A stretch of DNA of 64,000 bases from Bombyx mori (GCF_030269925.1 NC_085108.1:3906001-3970000); one strand, 5' to 3'; numbered from the stretch's first letter, positions 11,235-22,156 are shown. A program made the numbers and translations. Notes: generated from the letters alone by a model not told the origin.

Positions 11235-11290
11235 CAGACCGACTGACTGACAGTCTGACTGACTGACTGACTGACTGACTGACAGTCAGA
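11235..11290. repeat. (GACT)n microsatellite
   Basis: Imperfect GACT/GACAGT tandem repeats lie just left of the LINE insertion site. Confidence 0.85.
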
Positions 11291-11330
11291 GACTCACTGC
11301 TGAGACGGACGGAATCACTGTCTGACACGA

Positions 11331-11343
11331 ATGCCACGACTCT
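11331..11343. repeat. Target-site duplication, left (LINE)
   Basis: ATGCCACGACTCT occurs here and again at 13710-13722, bracketing the long LINE copy. A 13-bp direct repeat is typical of target-primed reverse transcription. Confidence 0.85.
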
Positions 11344-13709
11344 TTTTTTTTTCCTACCTATGCTGATAGCCTTGAGAGGCTATTTCAGCGTACCCTAGCT
11401 TGTGTAGGTGAGCTCGCGGGGCTCAAACCGGAGAATTGCTAACACCGCCCTAGCAAGAGCAGTGCTTCGCAGAATCTACCACCGGATCGGAAGCGCGACC
11501 CACTGAGAAGATCCGGCGAGAAACTCAGTGGGCTGTGTCTGTGGGTTAATTCGCTCGTCGAGCCCTTCGTCGCAAGCGACGGGTTCGGCGAGGACGGTGA
11601 CCGGTGCTTGTATTGCCTAAAAGCACCGTTAGTGGATCAGGAGGATCCGTGATGACGTGCTTTGGGCGACGTCGACGGTTTACCAAACGGTCTACAGGAT
11701 CGGGTATGTAGTTTCCGGCGGCCACGACAAGAGGGTTCTCATGTCGTGCCGCCTTCTCAAAGTGGCGCAGCGATGCCGACTGTAGATACTTACTGACGGG
11801 GTCGAGCTCCAGGTCATCGTGGAGGTCCACGTTCCTCTGGAACCATGGTGCTCCGACGGCTATCCTGCAGAATCGGGATTGTATTACCTGAAGGGGTTTC
11901 AAGTTAGTGCGGGCCGCGTGAGCGAACACTACGCTTGCATACGTCATGACGGGGCGTATGCAAGTTTTGTAGAGGGTTACCTTGTTACGGAGGGACAGTT
12001 TGCTTCGTCTACAAAGCATTGGGTAGAGTCGTCCTAGTATAAACGCGGCGCGATCGCGTACCGTTTTTACGTGGGGACGGAATGTCATCCCTCTGTCGAG
12101 GGTGACGCCTAGGTATTTGACCTTCGGGGCCCACGGTATGGGCTGGTCAAAGAGAGTGATGGGGCTAACGGCGGAGGTGTTTACGCGCCTACTGGGGAGT
12201 GGGGTGCTCGAAGTGGTATTCGGAGGGCGACCCCTTTTGAATAGCACCGCTGTGCTTTTCGTGGGGTTAATGTCTATTCGCCACTTCCGGAACCACTGTC
12301 CCATGGTGGTTACTGCGGTCTGGAGTCGCCGATGAAGCAACGACATCTTCCTACACGAGTAGTAGATGGCCGTGTCATCGGCGAAGAGCGCTAGATGGGT
12401 CTCCGGAGACCGGGGTATATCGTTGATATACAAACTAAATAGTAACGGGGAGAGTGCGGAGCCTTGCGGGACTCCGGCAGTCAGATGACGGGGACGAGAA
12501 CGAGTTCCCTCTACTCGATATCGAAACGAACGGTTCGACAAGAAGTCTCGTATGATGAGCACGAGTCTGTCTGGCACTCCCATGTTGTACAGTTTGTAGA
12601 TCAAACCGTTGTGCCAGACTTTGTCGAACGCCTTCGCTACATCGAAGAAGAGGGCGCCGGTCGGGATTTGTTTACGCCTATTTAGCCCTATTAAGATGTG
12701 CTCCGTGAGGCGGTGCACTTGTTGTACGCACGAGTGTTTGGCGCGGAATCCAAACTGCTCGTCTATTAGAATTTTATTCGCGGTAACGAAGTCCCAGAGG
12801 CGTTTCCGAAGGAGCCGTTCGTAAATTTTGCCTATCGCTGGGAGGAGACTAATCGGTCGGTAACTAGCGGTTTCATTATTCGGTTTGCCCGGCTTGTGTA
12901 TACCGATAACGTCTGCTTCTTTCCATACCGCCGGAAAGATGCAGTGCGTCATAGCAGCATTTAAGATGGTAGCCAACATTGTTATCAGTTGGACTGGTAA
13001 GAGTTTTAACGCGCGGTTGCGGATGCCGTCGGAGCCGGGTGCCTTCTTAGGTTGAAGGTTGTCTATTACTTCTCTAACTTCGTCAGAGGTAATGGGGGGT
13101 AACGCGTCCGAGGGTGGCAGGGAAGCTCTGCGCTCGACCTCCCTGTCGACTGCCTCGGTGTGTTCGGGGTCCGCGTATTGAGTGCTGGTGGTGCACTGCT
13201 CTTGCAGTGCATCGGCCAGCAACTCTGCCTTGTCATCGTCATCGAAAGCCGGTGGTTGGCCTGAAGGGCGTACGAGAGGAGGCATAGTAGCGGTAGTTTC
13301 GGACTTGAGAGTCCTTGCTAGTCGCCAGTATGCTTGATGAGAGGGCGCGAGTCCTTCTAAGTAACTATCCCAATTCTCATTTCGGGCGTCGCTTAGGCGA
13401 GATTTTACATCCCGCTGTAGACGACGCATCCGAATCCGGTTTGAGTGCGTGGGAAGTTGATCGTAGGCCCGGATTGCCGCGTTTCTAACTCTTAGGAGGT
13501 TCCTAAGTTCGGGGGACAGTCTGATGCGGTGGAAGCTATCCTCCACATCGACTTCTTTTGAGGATCTTATGATCGCGGAAGAGATGTGATCCGTGATGAT
13601 GTTTATGGATTCGACTGTGTCCTCGGGGGAGGGAGTTGAATCCGGGCCGCAGGGGAGGATTGGTGGAGCGGCATCGGCTAAGCATTTGCCCAGCTTCTTC
13701 CAGTCCACC
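11344..13709 (-). mobile_element. BMC1/Jockey-type LINE, 5'-truncated
   Basis: The poly-T at 11344 is the poly-A tail of a minus-strand insertion, and the 3' UTR (11350-11545) is the same sequence repeated in about seventeen shorter copies in this window. The copy ends at 13709 exactly where the 13-bp target duplication begins, so ORF1, the endonuclease and the 5' UTR were lost at insertion. The intact reading frame suggests it is fairly young. The BMC1 name is from memory. Confidence 0.85.
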
Positions 13710-13738
13710 ATGCCACGACTCTGTCCACGTACCGCCAT
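11546..13738 (-). CDS. LINE ORF2 C-terminal part: reverse transcriptase
   Basis: The 730-residue frame lacks internal stops. Reverse-transcriptase motifs lie in order: KPGK near residue 282, FFDVAKAFDKVWH near 364-376, GVPQGSALSP at 422-431 and the catalytic FADD at 452-455. A basic tail [12 protein letters not shown] ends the protein. The enzyme would copy LINE RNA at nicked target DNA, but the N-terminal endonuclease is missing, so it is probably not mobile on its own. The apparent start is false: residues 1-10 are encoded by the target duplication and host flank (13709-13738), and true LINE sequence begins at VDWKKL. The family is Jockey-clade by motif style; BMC1 is the likely name. Small plus-strand frames inside are shadows. 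Confidence 0.9.
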   Translation of the reverse strand: MAVRGQSRGMVDWKKLGKCLADAAPPILPCGPDSTPSPEDTVESINIITDHISSAIIRSSKEVDVEDSFHRIRLSPELRNLLRVRNAAIRAYDQLPTHSNRIRMRRLQRDVKSRLSDARNENWDSYLEGLAPSHQAYWRLARTLKSETTATMPPLVRPSGQPPAFDDDDKAELLADALQEQCTTSTQYADPEHTEAVDREVERRASLPPSDALPPITSDEVREVIDNLQPKKAPGSDGIRNRALKLLPVQLITMLATILNAAMTHCIFPAVWKEADVIGIHKPGKPNNETASYRPISLLPAIGKIYERLLRKRLWDFVTANKILIDEQFGFRAKHSCVQQVHRLTEHILIGLNRRKQIPTGALFFDVAKAFDKVWHNGLIYKLYNMGVPDRLVLIIRDFLSNRSFRYRVEGTRSRPRHLTAGVPQGSALSPLLFSLYINDIPRSPETHLALFADDTAIYYSCRKMSLLHRRLQTAVTTMGQWFRKWRIDINPTKSTAVLFKRGRPPNTTSSTPLPSRRVNTSAVSPITLFDQPIPWAPKVKYLGVTLDRGMTFRPHVKTVRDRAAFILGRLYPMLCRRSKLSLRNKVTLYKTCIRPVMTYASVVFAHAARTNLKPLQVIQSRFCRIAVGAPWFQRNVDLHDDLELDPVSKYLQSASLRHFEKAARHENPLVVAAGNYIPDPVDRLVNRRRRPKHVITDPPDPLTVLLGNTSTGHRPRRTRRLRRRARRAN
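13710..13722. repeat. Target-site duplication, right (LINE)
   Basis: Second copy of ATGCCACGACTCT, marking the 5' junction of the truncated LINE. Confidence 0.85.
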
Positions 13739-13928
13739 TTTATACTGTGGCGTTACGGAGTCTACCCTTCATTTTGTGATATTTATCAAAACAACATTTA
13801 ATCATTTAAAATAATAATCAAAACCATCGTTAATCTTAATATTACTAAAAGTCGTTATCCACGACAACTAAAAGTCGTTATCCACGACAAGTATATATTA
13901 ATATACAAGAATTGCTCGTTTAAAGGTA

Positions 13929-14347
13929 CTAGAGGTCCCGCAGTAGTCAAAATTCGACTATAATTAATTGGAATTTTAAGTTTGTACACTATTATGATTG
14001 TATTTTATACTTCTATAATCACAAATTTCGCCAAGACCACACTATAAAAAATATTAACAAAGACAAACATTATTTAATGTATTCTCAATTTGACAACAGA
14101 CGTCAAGAACAAAAGTTTGACAATAAATAGTTTGCATGCGTGTGTGCGTCAAATACATGGTATGTAGTGTGCGTAATGTTTTCTTTATTGATTTAATGTA
14201 TCTTTTATGCATTATTTTACAAAAATATTAGCATTGTGCGCTTCTTCTCTATATTCTCTATAAGTGTTGAAAATTTCATATTCCTCCGTCCGCGCAATTT
14301 TCGTAAAAAGGGATACAAAGTTTTTGCTTCACGTATTAATATATAGA
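13929..14347 (-). mobile_element. Helitron-like element, family A
   Basis: CTAG at 13929 and TATAGA at the other end, with the AGTCAAAATTCGACT variant palindrome. Full length, non-coding. Confidence 0.75.
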
Positions 14348-14990
14348 TTATAAGATTTCTAAAAACGTATCAACACGAAATGAACCTCCTAGCAAACCTT
14401 CGTCAAGTCTTAAAACCAGATTTAGCATTCGTTCATTAATTCGCGTAAACCCAACCTCCTTTGTCTAAATGCAAGTAAAATATAATAAAATGTAATATCT
14501 GTAAACTAACAAAGGCTCGGCTAGGGGCAATCAAAAGCGAGTTAAGTACTCTTAAACCCGGGACTAGGGTTGGCACCGAACGGGATTTTTTTTTAATTGT
14601 ACAGATGGGATGTTTAAGACCCTCGCGATTAATGGTTACAGGAGCCTCTTTCGCTTTCAGACGTATATCTTCTGTCCCAAAAAGTAGAAGACAGTGCACT
14701 TTTGCCATAGCCAAGCAGTAGTAGTATCACGACCTTGACTTTTTTATAATATTCCGTTCCTCACAATTAATTATATAAAAAATGTCGATAGTAGAACATT
14801 AAACTGAAGGAATAGGAACTGGATGTGAAAAATGATGACTCGAAGTTCGATCTCAGGTTACACGACCATTACGTTATTTGAAATTCGACCTTATATCATC
14901 AGACGGGTGGTGGCATTCAAGTTGTGATTTCTATGGGCTCTTGTACCATCTGAGTAGCAAATGGGAAGTGAGCTTTTATTTTTTTATTGC
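14348..14990. other. Unassigned DNA between repeats
   Basis: I see no supported gene. The 92-residue frame at 14436-14714 has no recognisable motif and no matching neighbour. Confidence 0.4.
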
Positions 14991-14995
14991 TATAA

Positions 14996-15355
14996 AAACC
15001 GACGACTTCAAATAGAAAAAAAAAAAAAAAAAGATATTCCAAAACAAATTAATATACACTAAAAACAATAATCATCGAAATCGGTTGGCGTGATATTGAG
15101 TTATTGAGTTATTCATCTATTTGTCGCGCACGTACTTAATGCAAATTTAAGACTTATATGGTTTTCTCATGGATACCATTATCAGAACTGGACTAAATGG
15201 GACCACACGGGAAGCGTCAGCTTTCTAATAAATAAATAATTATCAAAATCTATTCATCCAGTCAAAAATTATCAGGTAACAAACATAAAAAAAAAAAAAA
15301 CCATAGAGTCGAATTGAGAACCTCCTAATTTTTTTAAGTCAGTTAAAAAGGGCAA
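14996..15355 (-). repeat. TIR element with AACCGACTT ends, copy 1
   Basis: One end reads AAAACCGACGACTTCAAATAG and the other TTTTTTAAGTCAGTTAAAAA, an eroded inverted repeat. The body matches the inverse of 28519-28880 over about 350 bases. It looks like a non-autonomous DNA element; superfamily not assigned. Confidence 0.55.
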
Positions 15356-15663
15356 CCGTGCTCTGTTGATTTTTGTTTAAAAAGTTTCTTGTTTCTTCCG
15401 GATAATTTTAAATATAGGTTTTCAAGTGTATGAGACTGGTTATGGATTTTTAGCTGTTCATTATTTATCATCTTAGTTATTTTTTATAGTCAAATGTAAG
15501 ATCTCCTAATCGCTATCTTTACTTTCACTAGGTCATCGCTAATTTATTTAAATGCGTGGTTTAGTTTCAAATTTTCTTGTAATATATGTTGACGACTAGT
15601 GCAAAAACTATTCTTGTAAAGCTACTCTTTGATATTCCTTTGAGCTTAACACCTACTATCTAA

Positions 15664-16085
15664 CTATATATATTAATACGTGAAGCAAAAACTTTGTATC
15701 CCTTTTTACGAAAATTGCGCGGACGGAGGAGTATGAAATTTTCCACACTTATAGAGAATATAGAGAAGAAGTGCACAATGCTAATTTTTTTTTTAATTAT
15801 GCATAAAAGATACATTTAATCAGTAAAGAAAGCATTACACACACTACATACCGTGTATTTGACGCACACACGCATGCATACTATTTATTGTCAAACTTTT
15901 GTTCTTGACGTCTGTTTTCAAATTGAGAATAGATTAAATATTGTACTTTGTCTTTGTTAATATTTTTTATAGTGTAGTCTTGGCGAAATTTGTAATTATA
16001 GAAGTATAAAATACAATCATAATAGTGTACAAACTTACAATTCCAATTAATTATAGTCGAATTTCGACTACTGCGGGACCTCTAG
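15664..16085 (+). mobile_element. Helitron-like element, family A
   Basis: Starts near TATATATATTAATACGTGAA, carries AGTCGAATTTCGACT, and ends CTAG at 16082-16085 before T. Confidence 0.75.
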
Positions 16086-16099
16086 TTTAAATATAATTT

Positions 16100-16674
16100 T
16101 CAACTATTAAATAAACTTGAAATTGTCTTATATCGTAAAAGAGTCAACGCAAGGGTCCACGGAAGTATCAGCCCTAAACACAGGGCGTTACCCAGTATTA
16201 ATCTGCACACAAGTAAACATCACGGGGCATCTCAAACGGCTTGCCAAGAATACACATGTCTCGGTCCCGCTTACCGGGATGACCGTAGCACGAGCAGGAC
16301 AATCGTGCCAACGGAATCAATACGGCATGACAGTTTTATTTTGTAGGAGACATTCTATGTATGTGAGCGTGGATCGAGTTTGTTATATTGTGATGTTAGT
16401 TGTTTTCTGTTAGAAATGTGGATTTATCGATCAGGGTATGGGACAAAGGAGTATGTTGTAGCGGTTTTGCGGAGTTCGTGACCGATCTAAGGGAGGGAGT
16501 CTGCGTAGTATTGTTATGAAGTTTTGCCGTCAAATCGACACTTTTAACGTTAAAAATTCGCGAATTGTTTGTGCTAATGCAGGCTTGAATGGCTGTTTGA
16601 GTTTTAAAGTGCGTTTTTTTATTGTGCGAATGATTTAACGAGCAAATAGAACAACGTGACTGAGGCCACCCGTC
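16100..16674. other. Unique-looking DNA with one 98-codon frame
   Basis: No repeat family in the window matches here. The frame 16117-16413 (+) has no recognised motif, and its C-terminal VCYIVMLVVFC is only weakly membrane-like. It could hold regulatory sequence or an upstream non-coding exon of the gene to the right, but nothing shows this directly. Confidence 0.3.
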
Positions 16675-16684
16675 TAGAGACGTG

Positions 16685-16893
16685 TTTTTTTTTTTTTTTT
16701 TTTTCCTATCTATGCTGATAGAGAGGCTATTTCAACTTCGCCCTAACATGTAGGTGAGCTCACGGGGCTCAAACCGGAGTGTTGCTAACACTGGCCCTAG
16801 CAAGAGCAGTGCTTCGCAGAATCTACCACCGGATCGGGAACGCGACCCACTGAGAAGATCCGGCGAGAAACTCAGTGGGCTGTGTCTATGGGG
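16685..16893 (-). repeat. BMC1-type LINE 3' fragment with target duplication
   Basis: The poly-T (tail) is followed by the shared LINE 3' UTR. TAGAGACGTG flanks both sides (16675-16684 and 16894-16903), so this is a complete, severely 5'-truncated insertion. Confidence 0.85.
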
Positions 16894-16934
16894 TAGAGAC
16901 GTGGTCGTAGTCTCAATGTATAGTAACTATTTCT

Positions 16935-17120
16935 TTTCCTGTCTATTCGCTGGTAGCCTAAGAGGCTATTTCAGTTTCGCCAGGACGGGTAGGTGGTCAT
17001 GGACTCAACCTGAAACAATCAGCCATCATCAGCCCTAGCAAAAGCAGTGCTTCGCAGAATCTACCACCGAATCAGAATCGCGACCCACTGAGAAGATATG
17101 ACGAGAAACTCAGTGGGCAA
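16935..17120 (-). repeat. Diverged BMC1-type LINE 3' fragment
   Basis: AGAATCTACCACCGAATCAG and GACCCACTGAGAAGAT are recognisable but substitutions are frequent. It is older than the copy immediately to its left. Confidence 0.7.
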
Positions 17121-17469
17121 AAACGACTTTCCCACCTTTCAAATCAGAGCGCATGGTTGCTTTGCAGCAGATATAGGCAGGATAGCGCTATTTATCCTGG
17201 CAGCTTGTGAAGTTGTTCATACTGATTTGTTTAATAAGGTTAATTAATTATAGAGGCCATTTGTGACGTAGCTACGTTATAAACTACGTATTAATAAAAA
17301 AAAACTATTTTCATTAGATTTTCTTATGGCAAATTTTAAAAGAATCGTACGCTAGAATATAATGCTTATTTAAACAAATAATAATTATTTTAGTATTTTC
17401 TTCGTTGAAAACCGTAAAATATTCCTAACTTCAATGACATAATTACAAACAAAAATCGTGAAAGTTGAA

Positions 17470-17687
17470 TCTATACTAATATATAAATCTACAGTGGTCT
17501 TTACGGATGTTCCGTTTTAACTACTGAACCGTGCATCAGATTGACTTGAAACTTGGTATCCATGTAGAAAATACATGTACTTAATGGATAGGCTAATATT
17601 TATATGAGTCTTGGACTCACTAATAATAATGACAATAAATAATAATGTTAATTTTAAATGCCCAGCGAAGCGGGCGAGTACGGCTAA
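17470..17687 (+). mobile_element. Helitron-like element, family C
   Basis: Starts TCTATACTAATATATAAATC after A and ends GGCTAA before T. A short stem (CCCAGCGAAGCGGG) lies just before the end. Related copies lie at 28988, 55844 and 59712. Confidence 0.7.
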
Positions 17688-17805
17688 TAATATCTAATAG
17701 TGACGTTTCTTTTGAATCTTTTGCTGTTTACCTGAATTTACGTGTTTGAGCTTCAGTACCTACATAATACCTTAATGGCAGTGAGATCATTCAAGTATAA
17801 TAATA

Positions 17806-18066
17806 ATAAATAAATAAATATTTACTAACAATCACGCCACGTTAACTGGTCCCGTGCTAAGTTCGTAAAGAACTTGTGTTACAGGTACCAGATAACGGAA
17901 ATAAATGTAAGATTATTATTATACACATACATATTTAATATACATCCATAACCCTGGAAAATACAGTTTTATATTTAACATACAAATATCTTCCCTTGGC
18001 GGGATTCGAACCCGCGACCCCCGGTGTTGTGACCATGTTACTTACCACTACACGAGACGGCCGTTG
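17806..18066 (-). repeat. tRNA-derived SINE (not Bm1)
   Basis: In the minus direction it begins GGCCGTCTCGTGTAGTGG (A-box-like) and carries GGGTTCGAATCCCGCC (B box), then a roughly 180-bp AT-rich body ending in AAT/ATTT repeats. A sister copy lies at 52671-52925. It would be a pol III-transcribed retroposon; it is not a functional tRNA. Confidence 0.75.
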
Positions 18067-18550
18067 TATATGATATCGTTCATATTTTGAATCGAATATG
18101 CCTGATAGTCAACCGTGAGCATACATGAGCATATTTTATGACGCATAAATATGCTTGTCACAAAATAAATATACGAAAAACGTTATAACCATAAGAATCA
18201 GAGCATTTGGCGTAATTTGCCAAAACGATCGCTTTTCAGAGGGTGAGCTCCCTTTGCTGAACGATGCCATTGTATTCTGAAACTTATGTATTTGGCATAA
18301 GTTCGAGTTTCATTTAATATGACGCTCCGTGGTACGTGCGATGTTCCATACTGTTACAAATTATATAATGAACTGTTTATTTGATTTATGGCGAATCATC
18401 TAAGTGTGAGCGGTCGTGGCGATATCATTCTAAGTTCTAGATGAGTAACTAGGTTCTTGTTCTCGTTAAAAGTACTATTAACAACAAAAGTCTTATAAAA
18501 AAACATTTATTTATTTATTTAATAATGAAGAGAGGCCACAATTGGCACTA

Positions 18551-18755
18551 GCCCTCAGTTTCTCGCCGGACTCGCCTCTCTCTTCTCAGTGGAACGCGCT
18601 TCCGATCCGGTGGTAGATTCTGCGAAGCACTGCTCTTGCTAGGGCCAGTGCTAGCAACACCTCCGGTTTGAGCCCCGTGAGCTCACCTACTGGTTAAGAT
18701 TACGCTGAAATAGCCTCACAAGTCTCAAGGCAAGCTTAGGTAGGAAAAATAAATA
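18551..18755 (+). repeat. BMC1-type LINE 3' fragment with target duplication
   Basis: AATTGGCACTA flanks it at 18540-18550 and 18756-18766. The 3' end is TAGGTAGGAAAAATAAATAA. Only the 3' UTR is present. Confidence 0.85.
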
Positions 18756-18877
18756 AATTGGCACTAACTATTACAAAATATTATGTATTTATATGAAAAA
18801 ACACCTATTCGATCAAAGTACTCGTACGCTCGAAGAACGAATTACTATTGAATTTTGAATGAAATACTTTTTTACTG

Positions 18878-19108
18878 GTGGTAGGACCTCTTGAGAGTCC
18901 GCACGGGTAGGTACCACCACCCCGCCTATTTCCGCCGTGAAGCAGTAATGCGTTTCGGTTCGAAGGATGGGGTAGCCGTAACTATACTGAGATCTTAGAA
19001 CTTATATCTCGAGGTGGGTGGCGCATTTACGTTGTAGATGTCTATGGGCTCCAGTAACCACTTAACACCAGGTGGGCTGTGAGCTCGTCCATCATCTAAG
19101 CAATAAAA
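18878..19108 (+). repeat. Bm1-type SINE, truncated
   Basis: Runs from ACTGGTGGTAGGACCTCTTG to the CATCTAAGCAATAAAAAA tail. Confidence 0.85.
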
Positions 19109-19364
19109 AAAGTGTGTGTGTCCGCTCCGACGCACGACTGGAGTTTACTGGATATAAAAAATTAAACGAAACAATACGAGAAATAGTTCTATATTACGAC
19201 AACACGATACACTACAGATTATTAACAAATTAACGAGACACAAAACAAACGACTAACAAATATATGAAAATACAATAATGAGAGAAACGCGCGATCAGTA
19301 CGAGGCTTTGTGGCGGACTGCCGGCGCAGCAGCCCGGCGTCACCTGCGATAACGCGGCCGCGCG

Positions 19365-19410
19365 TTGGCTCCTGATTGGCGCGCGCACGCATCACGCAAT
19401 CAGGAGCCAA
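19365..19410. repeat. Inverted repeat carrying opposed CCAAT boxes
   Basis: TTGGCTCCTGATTG (19365-19378) pairs perfectly with CAATCAGGAGCCAA (19397-19410) across an 18-nt CG-rich loop. Each arm contains an ATTGG or CCAAT core. The surrounding 19300-19430 is unusually GC- and CpG-rich for this window. The frame 19222-19410 (-) is probably incidental. Confidence 0.7.
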
Positions 19411-19580
19411 TCAGGCGCATAACGCATTTCGTGTGACATGCTAGTACGATTTTGGTCCCCATAATTTTCATACCCCGGGCCTATATATGTAAATCGATTC
19501 TAAAGGAGTAAACTCCAAAAAAAAAATCCCTTGGAATCTGCAATTTACAAATTTTATATCACTAATCGAGTAGTCTTCTA

Positions 19581-19870
19581 TCTATGTATATAAAAATGAA
19601 TTGCTGTTCGTTAGTCTCGCGACTCGAAAACTCGAGAACGGCTGTACCGATTTGGCTAATTTTGGTCTTGAATTATTTGTGGAAGTCCAGAGAAGGTTTA
19701 AAATGTAATAAGAATGCTCGGAATTAAATAAAAATAACAATTTTGTTTTTCCTTTGAGTTGTCCCCCGTCGGACGGATTCTTTTTGTTTTTTTTTTAAGT
19801 TTATTTTATACGAAAGTTTAGGTCTTTTATTTAACGATTGAGGCACTACGAAGTCTGCCGGATCAGCTAG
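19581..19870 (+). mobile_element. Helitron-like element, family B
   Basis: Starts TCTATGTATATAAAAATGAA after A, ends GATCAGCTAG before T. Its GTCTCGC...CTCGAGAACGGCTG head is shared with the other family B copies. Confidence 0.75.
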
Positions 19871-20157
19871 TTTATAATAGTTTTAAGACAGCCACGATTT
19901 AGGCACAAACTCTAAATCGACTGTGTTCAAGCAAGTCAATCTTTGCCAACGTCATATTTAAATTTGTACAGGTTTTTATCACTATGAACTTGTGGGCATT
20001 GCGCCCCTGTGTAACTACACCCTCCCTACTATTTATTCCCTTTTGTTTCTCACCCTAACAAAGGGCGTTGTTACGGCCGCGTCGACGCTTTGATTTTGTT
20101 ACATAAATTGATCGTTACAATCTTTAATATGCTGTATGCTACTATTTTAATATACAC

Positions 20158-20292
20158 ATACACAGAGTAAGTAAAATTTTAAGTAATAATAATGACCTAT
20201 GGCGGACACAAGTCACATACGATTATTTGGCCCTAAATTAAGATTCTCTGTACTCTTGGAAACAGACTATAACAGATATACGTTTAAAAATA
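20158..20292 (+). repeat. 135-bp direct repeat, left
   Basis: ATACACAGAGTAAGTAAAAT through TTTAAAAATA, about 98 percent identical to 20672-20806. The pair flanks the TIR element between them. Confidence 0.85.
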
Positions 20293-20669
20293 CATATCCA
20301 CGCTTGAAAGGCAAACGTGACTAAGCGACAATGCGTGAACTTTACAGTAGACTAATTTAATTAATTTAAATTATTAATTTTAATTTAAATTAATTAAATT
20401 AATTTAATTAAAATTAAATAATAATTAACTAAATTAATTTCCTCCTGACCAAAAACAAAAGACTAATTTAAAGTTGAAATACCTGAAAACAAAATTTATT
20501 TTAACGAATCTAGCTGTAGTAGAATCTAGCTAGTAGCTGTATGATTGAAATGATTTTAATAGACCTAGAAATATATATTTTTTGCGCATCGAATATGGTT
20601 ATTGCCTATCATTTATGTACAAAGCAGTTATTGTCGCTTAGTCACGTTTGCCTTTCAAGAGTCGATATG
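20293..20669. mobile_element. TIR element between long direct repeats
   Basis: 39-bp inverted ends share TTGAAAGGCAAACGTGACTA and differ at about three positions. The centre holds a strongly palindromic AATTTAATTAAT-rich stretch (20350-20440). It has no coding capacity; probably a MITE. Confidence 0.75.
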
Positions 20670-20671
20670 TA

Positions 20672-20806
20672 ATACACAGAGTAAGTAAAATTTTAAGTAA
20701 TAATAATGACCTATGGCGGACACAAGTCACATACGATTATTTGGCCCTAAATTAAGATTCCCTGTACTATTGGAAACAGACTATAACAGATATACATTTA
20801 AAAATA
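20672..20806 (+). repeat. 135-bp direct repeat, right
   Basis: Second copy of the repeat at 20158-20292 with about three substitutions. Confidence 0.85.
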
Positions 20807-20869
20807 TAGATATCGAGGGGTGTAAGGCGGTTTAAGCAACATTTCACTTAATACACGACATTCATCTTT

Positions 20870-21012
20870 TTTTTTAATTTTTTTTTATTGCTCTTGTAGG
20901 CGTAGACGAGCATACGGCCCACCTGATGGTGAGTGGCTACCGTCGCCCATGGACTTCAGCAACGCCAGGGGCAGAGCCAAACCGCTGCCTACCGCTTAAT
21001 ACTCTCCACAAG
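20870..21012 (-). repeat. LINE 3'-tail repeat (GGCAGCGGCTTGGCTCTGCC type)
   Basis: Minus-strand reading gives GCGGTTTGGCTCTGCCCCTG...CATGGGCGACGG...CAATAAAAAA. Further copies lie at 22232, 39085, 49185 and 50515. It looks like the 3' UTR of a moth LINE and resembles the Bm1 tail. Confidence 0.7.
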
Positions 21013-21449
21013 CCTTTAATTAAAGATGCGTTTTATTCGGTGTCAGCATCAACAGTTCAATATTTTTTTGTTGAACTTCAATTAATTTTACTACATGGAA
21101 ATAGCTGAAGAAATGTTTTTGTTATGATATATATATTTTTTTAAATTTATTGATGCACAAAACTAAATTACAATCATTACAGTACATTTTAGCTAAATCG
21201 TACAAGTACTACCTAGATCTAATCTGGATTGCAATATAAATTATTATGTATTAATGTACATAGCTTTGGCTACTGAAAACAAAATTACAAATAAGAATTT
21301 AAAATTATATTAAGACTACATAAGTATTTAAAATACATTATTTTTTCAAAAATTTTGAACTGTAAATCCTCCGGTAAAATTGCAAAAGTGTCGCTTAAAC
21401 CAATAGCCTTTCACCTGTCGTTATATAGATAGATATTAAACATTTAAAC

Positions 21450-21540
21450 AAATTTGGTAATCACACGAATATTTGCTGATGCGGAAATCGATCCCACGAC
21501 CCTCGGCCCAGCAGTGGCGCTAACTATTACACCACCAAGT
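21450..21540 (-). repeat. tRNA-like SINE head relic
   Basis: Inverted, GGTGGTGTAATAGTTAGCGC resembles an A box and GGTCGTGGGATCGATTTCCG a mutated B box. No intact cloverleaf or flanking gene context. Confidence 0.4.
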
Positions 21541-21687
21541 TAATGTATCTTTAGTCTTCAAGCCGGTTATTAATTTACACTTCGTTTTATCTCTTTCGAT
21601 AGTGTTTAACGCAAAAAGGCCTGTATATCATAGGTCTTACGTTTGAGAATCAATAAACCCTGAGCAGATTTGGACGCCTAAGACGAT

Positions 21688-21930
21688 AGATAGCCTTGAG
21701 AGGCTATTTCAGCGTAACCTTAACTAGTAGGTGAGCTCACGGGGCTCAAACCTGACGACGTTGCTAACACGAACCCTAGCAAGAGCCGTGCTTCGCAGAA
21801 TCTACCACCGGATCGGAAACGTGACCCACTGAGAAGATCCGGCGAGAAACTCAGTGGGTTGTGTCTGCGGGTTAATTTACTCGTCAAGCCCTTCGTCGCA
21901 AGCGACGGGTTCGACGAGAACGATGACCGG
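21688..21930 (-). repeat. BMC1-type LINE 3' fragment
   Basis: 3' UTR plus the last codons of ORF2 (GTCGCAAGCGACGGGTTCGA). It lacks its poly-A end and abuts a family A Helitron fragment. Confidence 0.8.
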
Positions 21931-22156
21931 ACAATAAACAAAGAGTATATGTGTTGGGTAAAATTATGGTAGTGTGTGTAATGTTTTTTATTTATTGATT
22001 TAATGTATTTTTTATGCATAATTAAAAAAAAATATTAAGTAACATTCTGCACTCCTCTATTATTCTTTATAAGTGTGGGAAATTTCATACTCCTCCGTCC
22101 GCGCAATTTTTGTAAAATGGGGTACAAAGTTTTCGCTTCACCTATTAATATATAGA
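21931..22156 (-). repeat. Helitron-like family A, 3'-truncated
   Basis: Only the 5' half of family A remains, ending TATAGA before T. The junction with the LINE piece at 21930 is abrupt. Confidence 0.65.

Noticed and set aside
11819..12824. Several plus-strand frames of 70-77 codons
   Set aside because: All lie antisense to the LINE reverse transcriptase and show no motifs.
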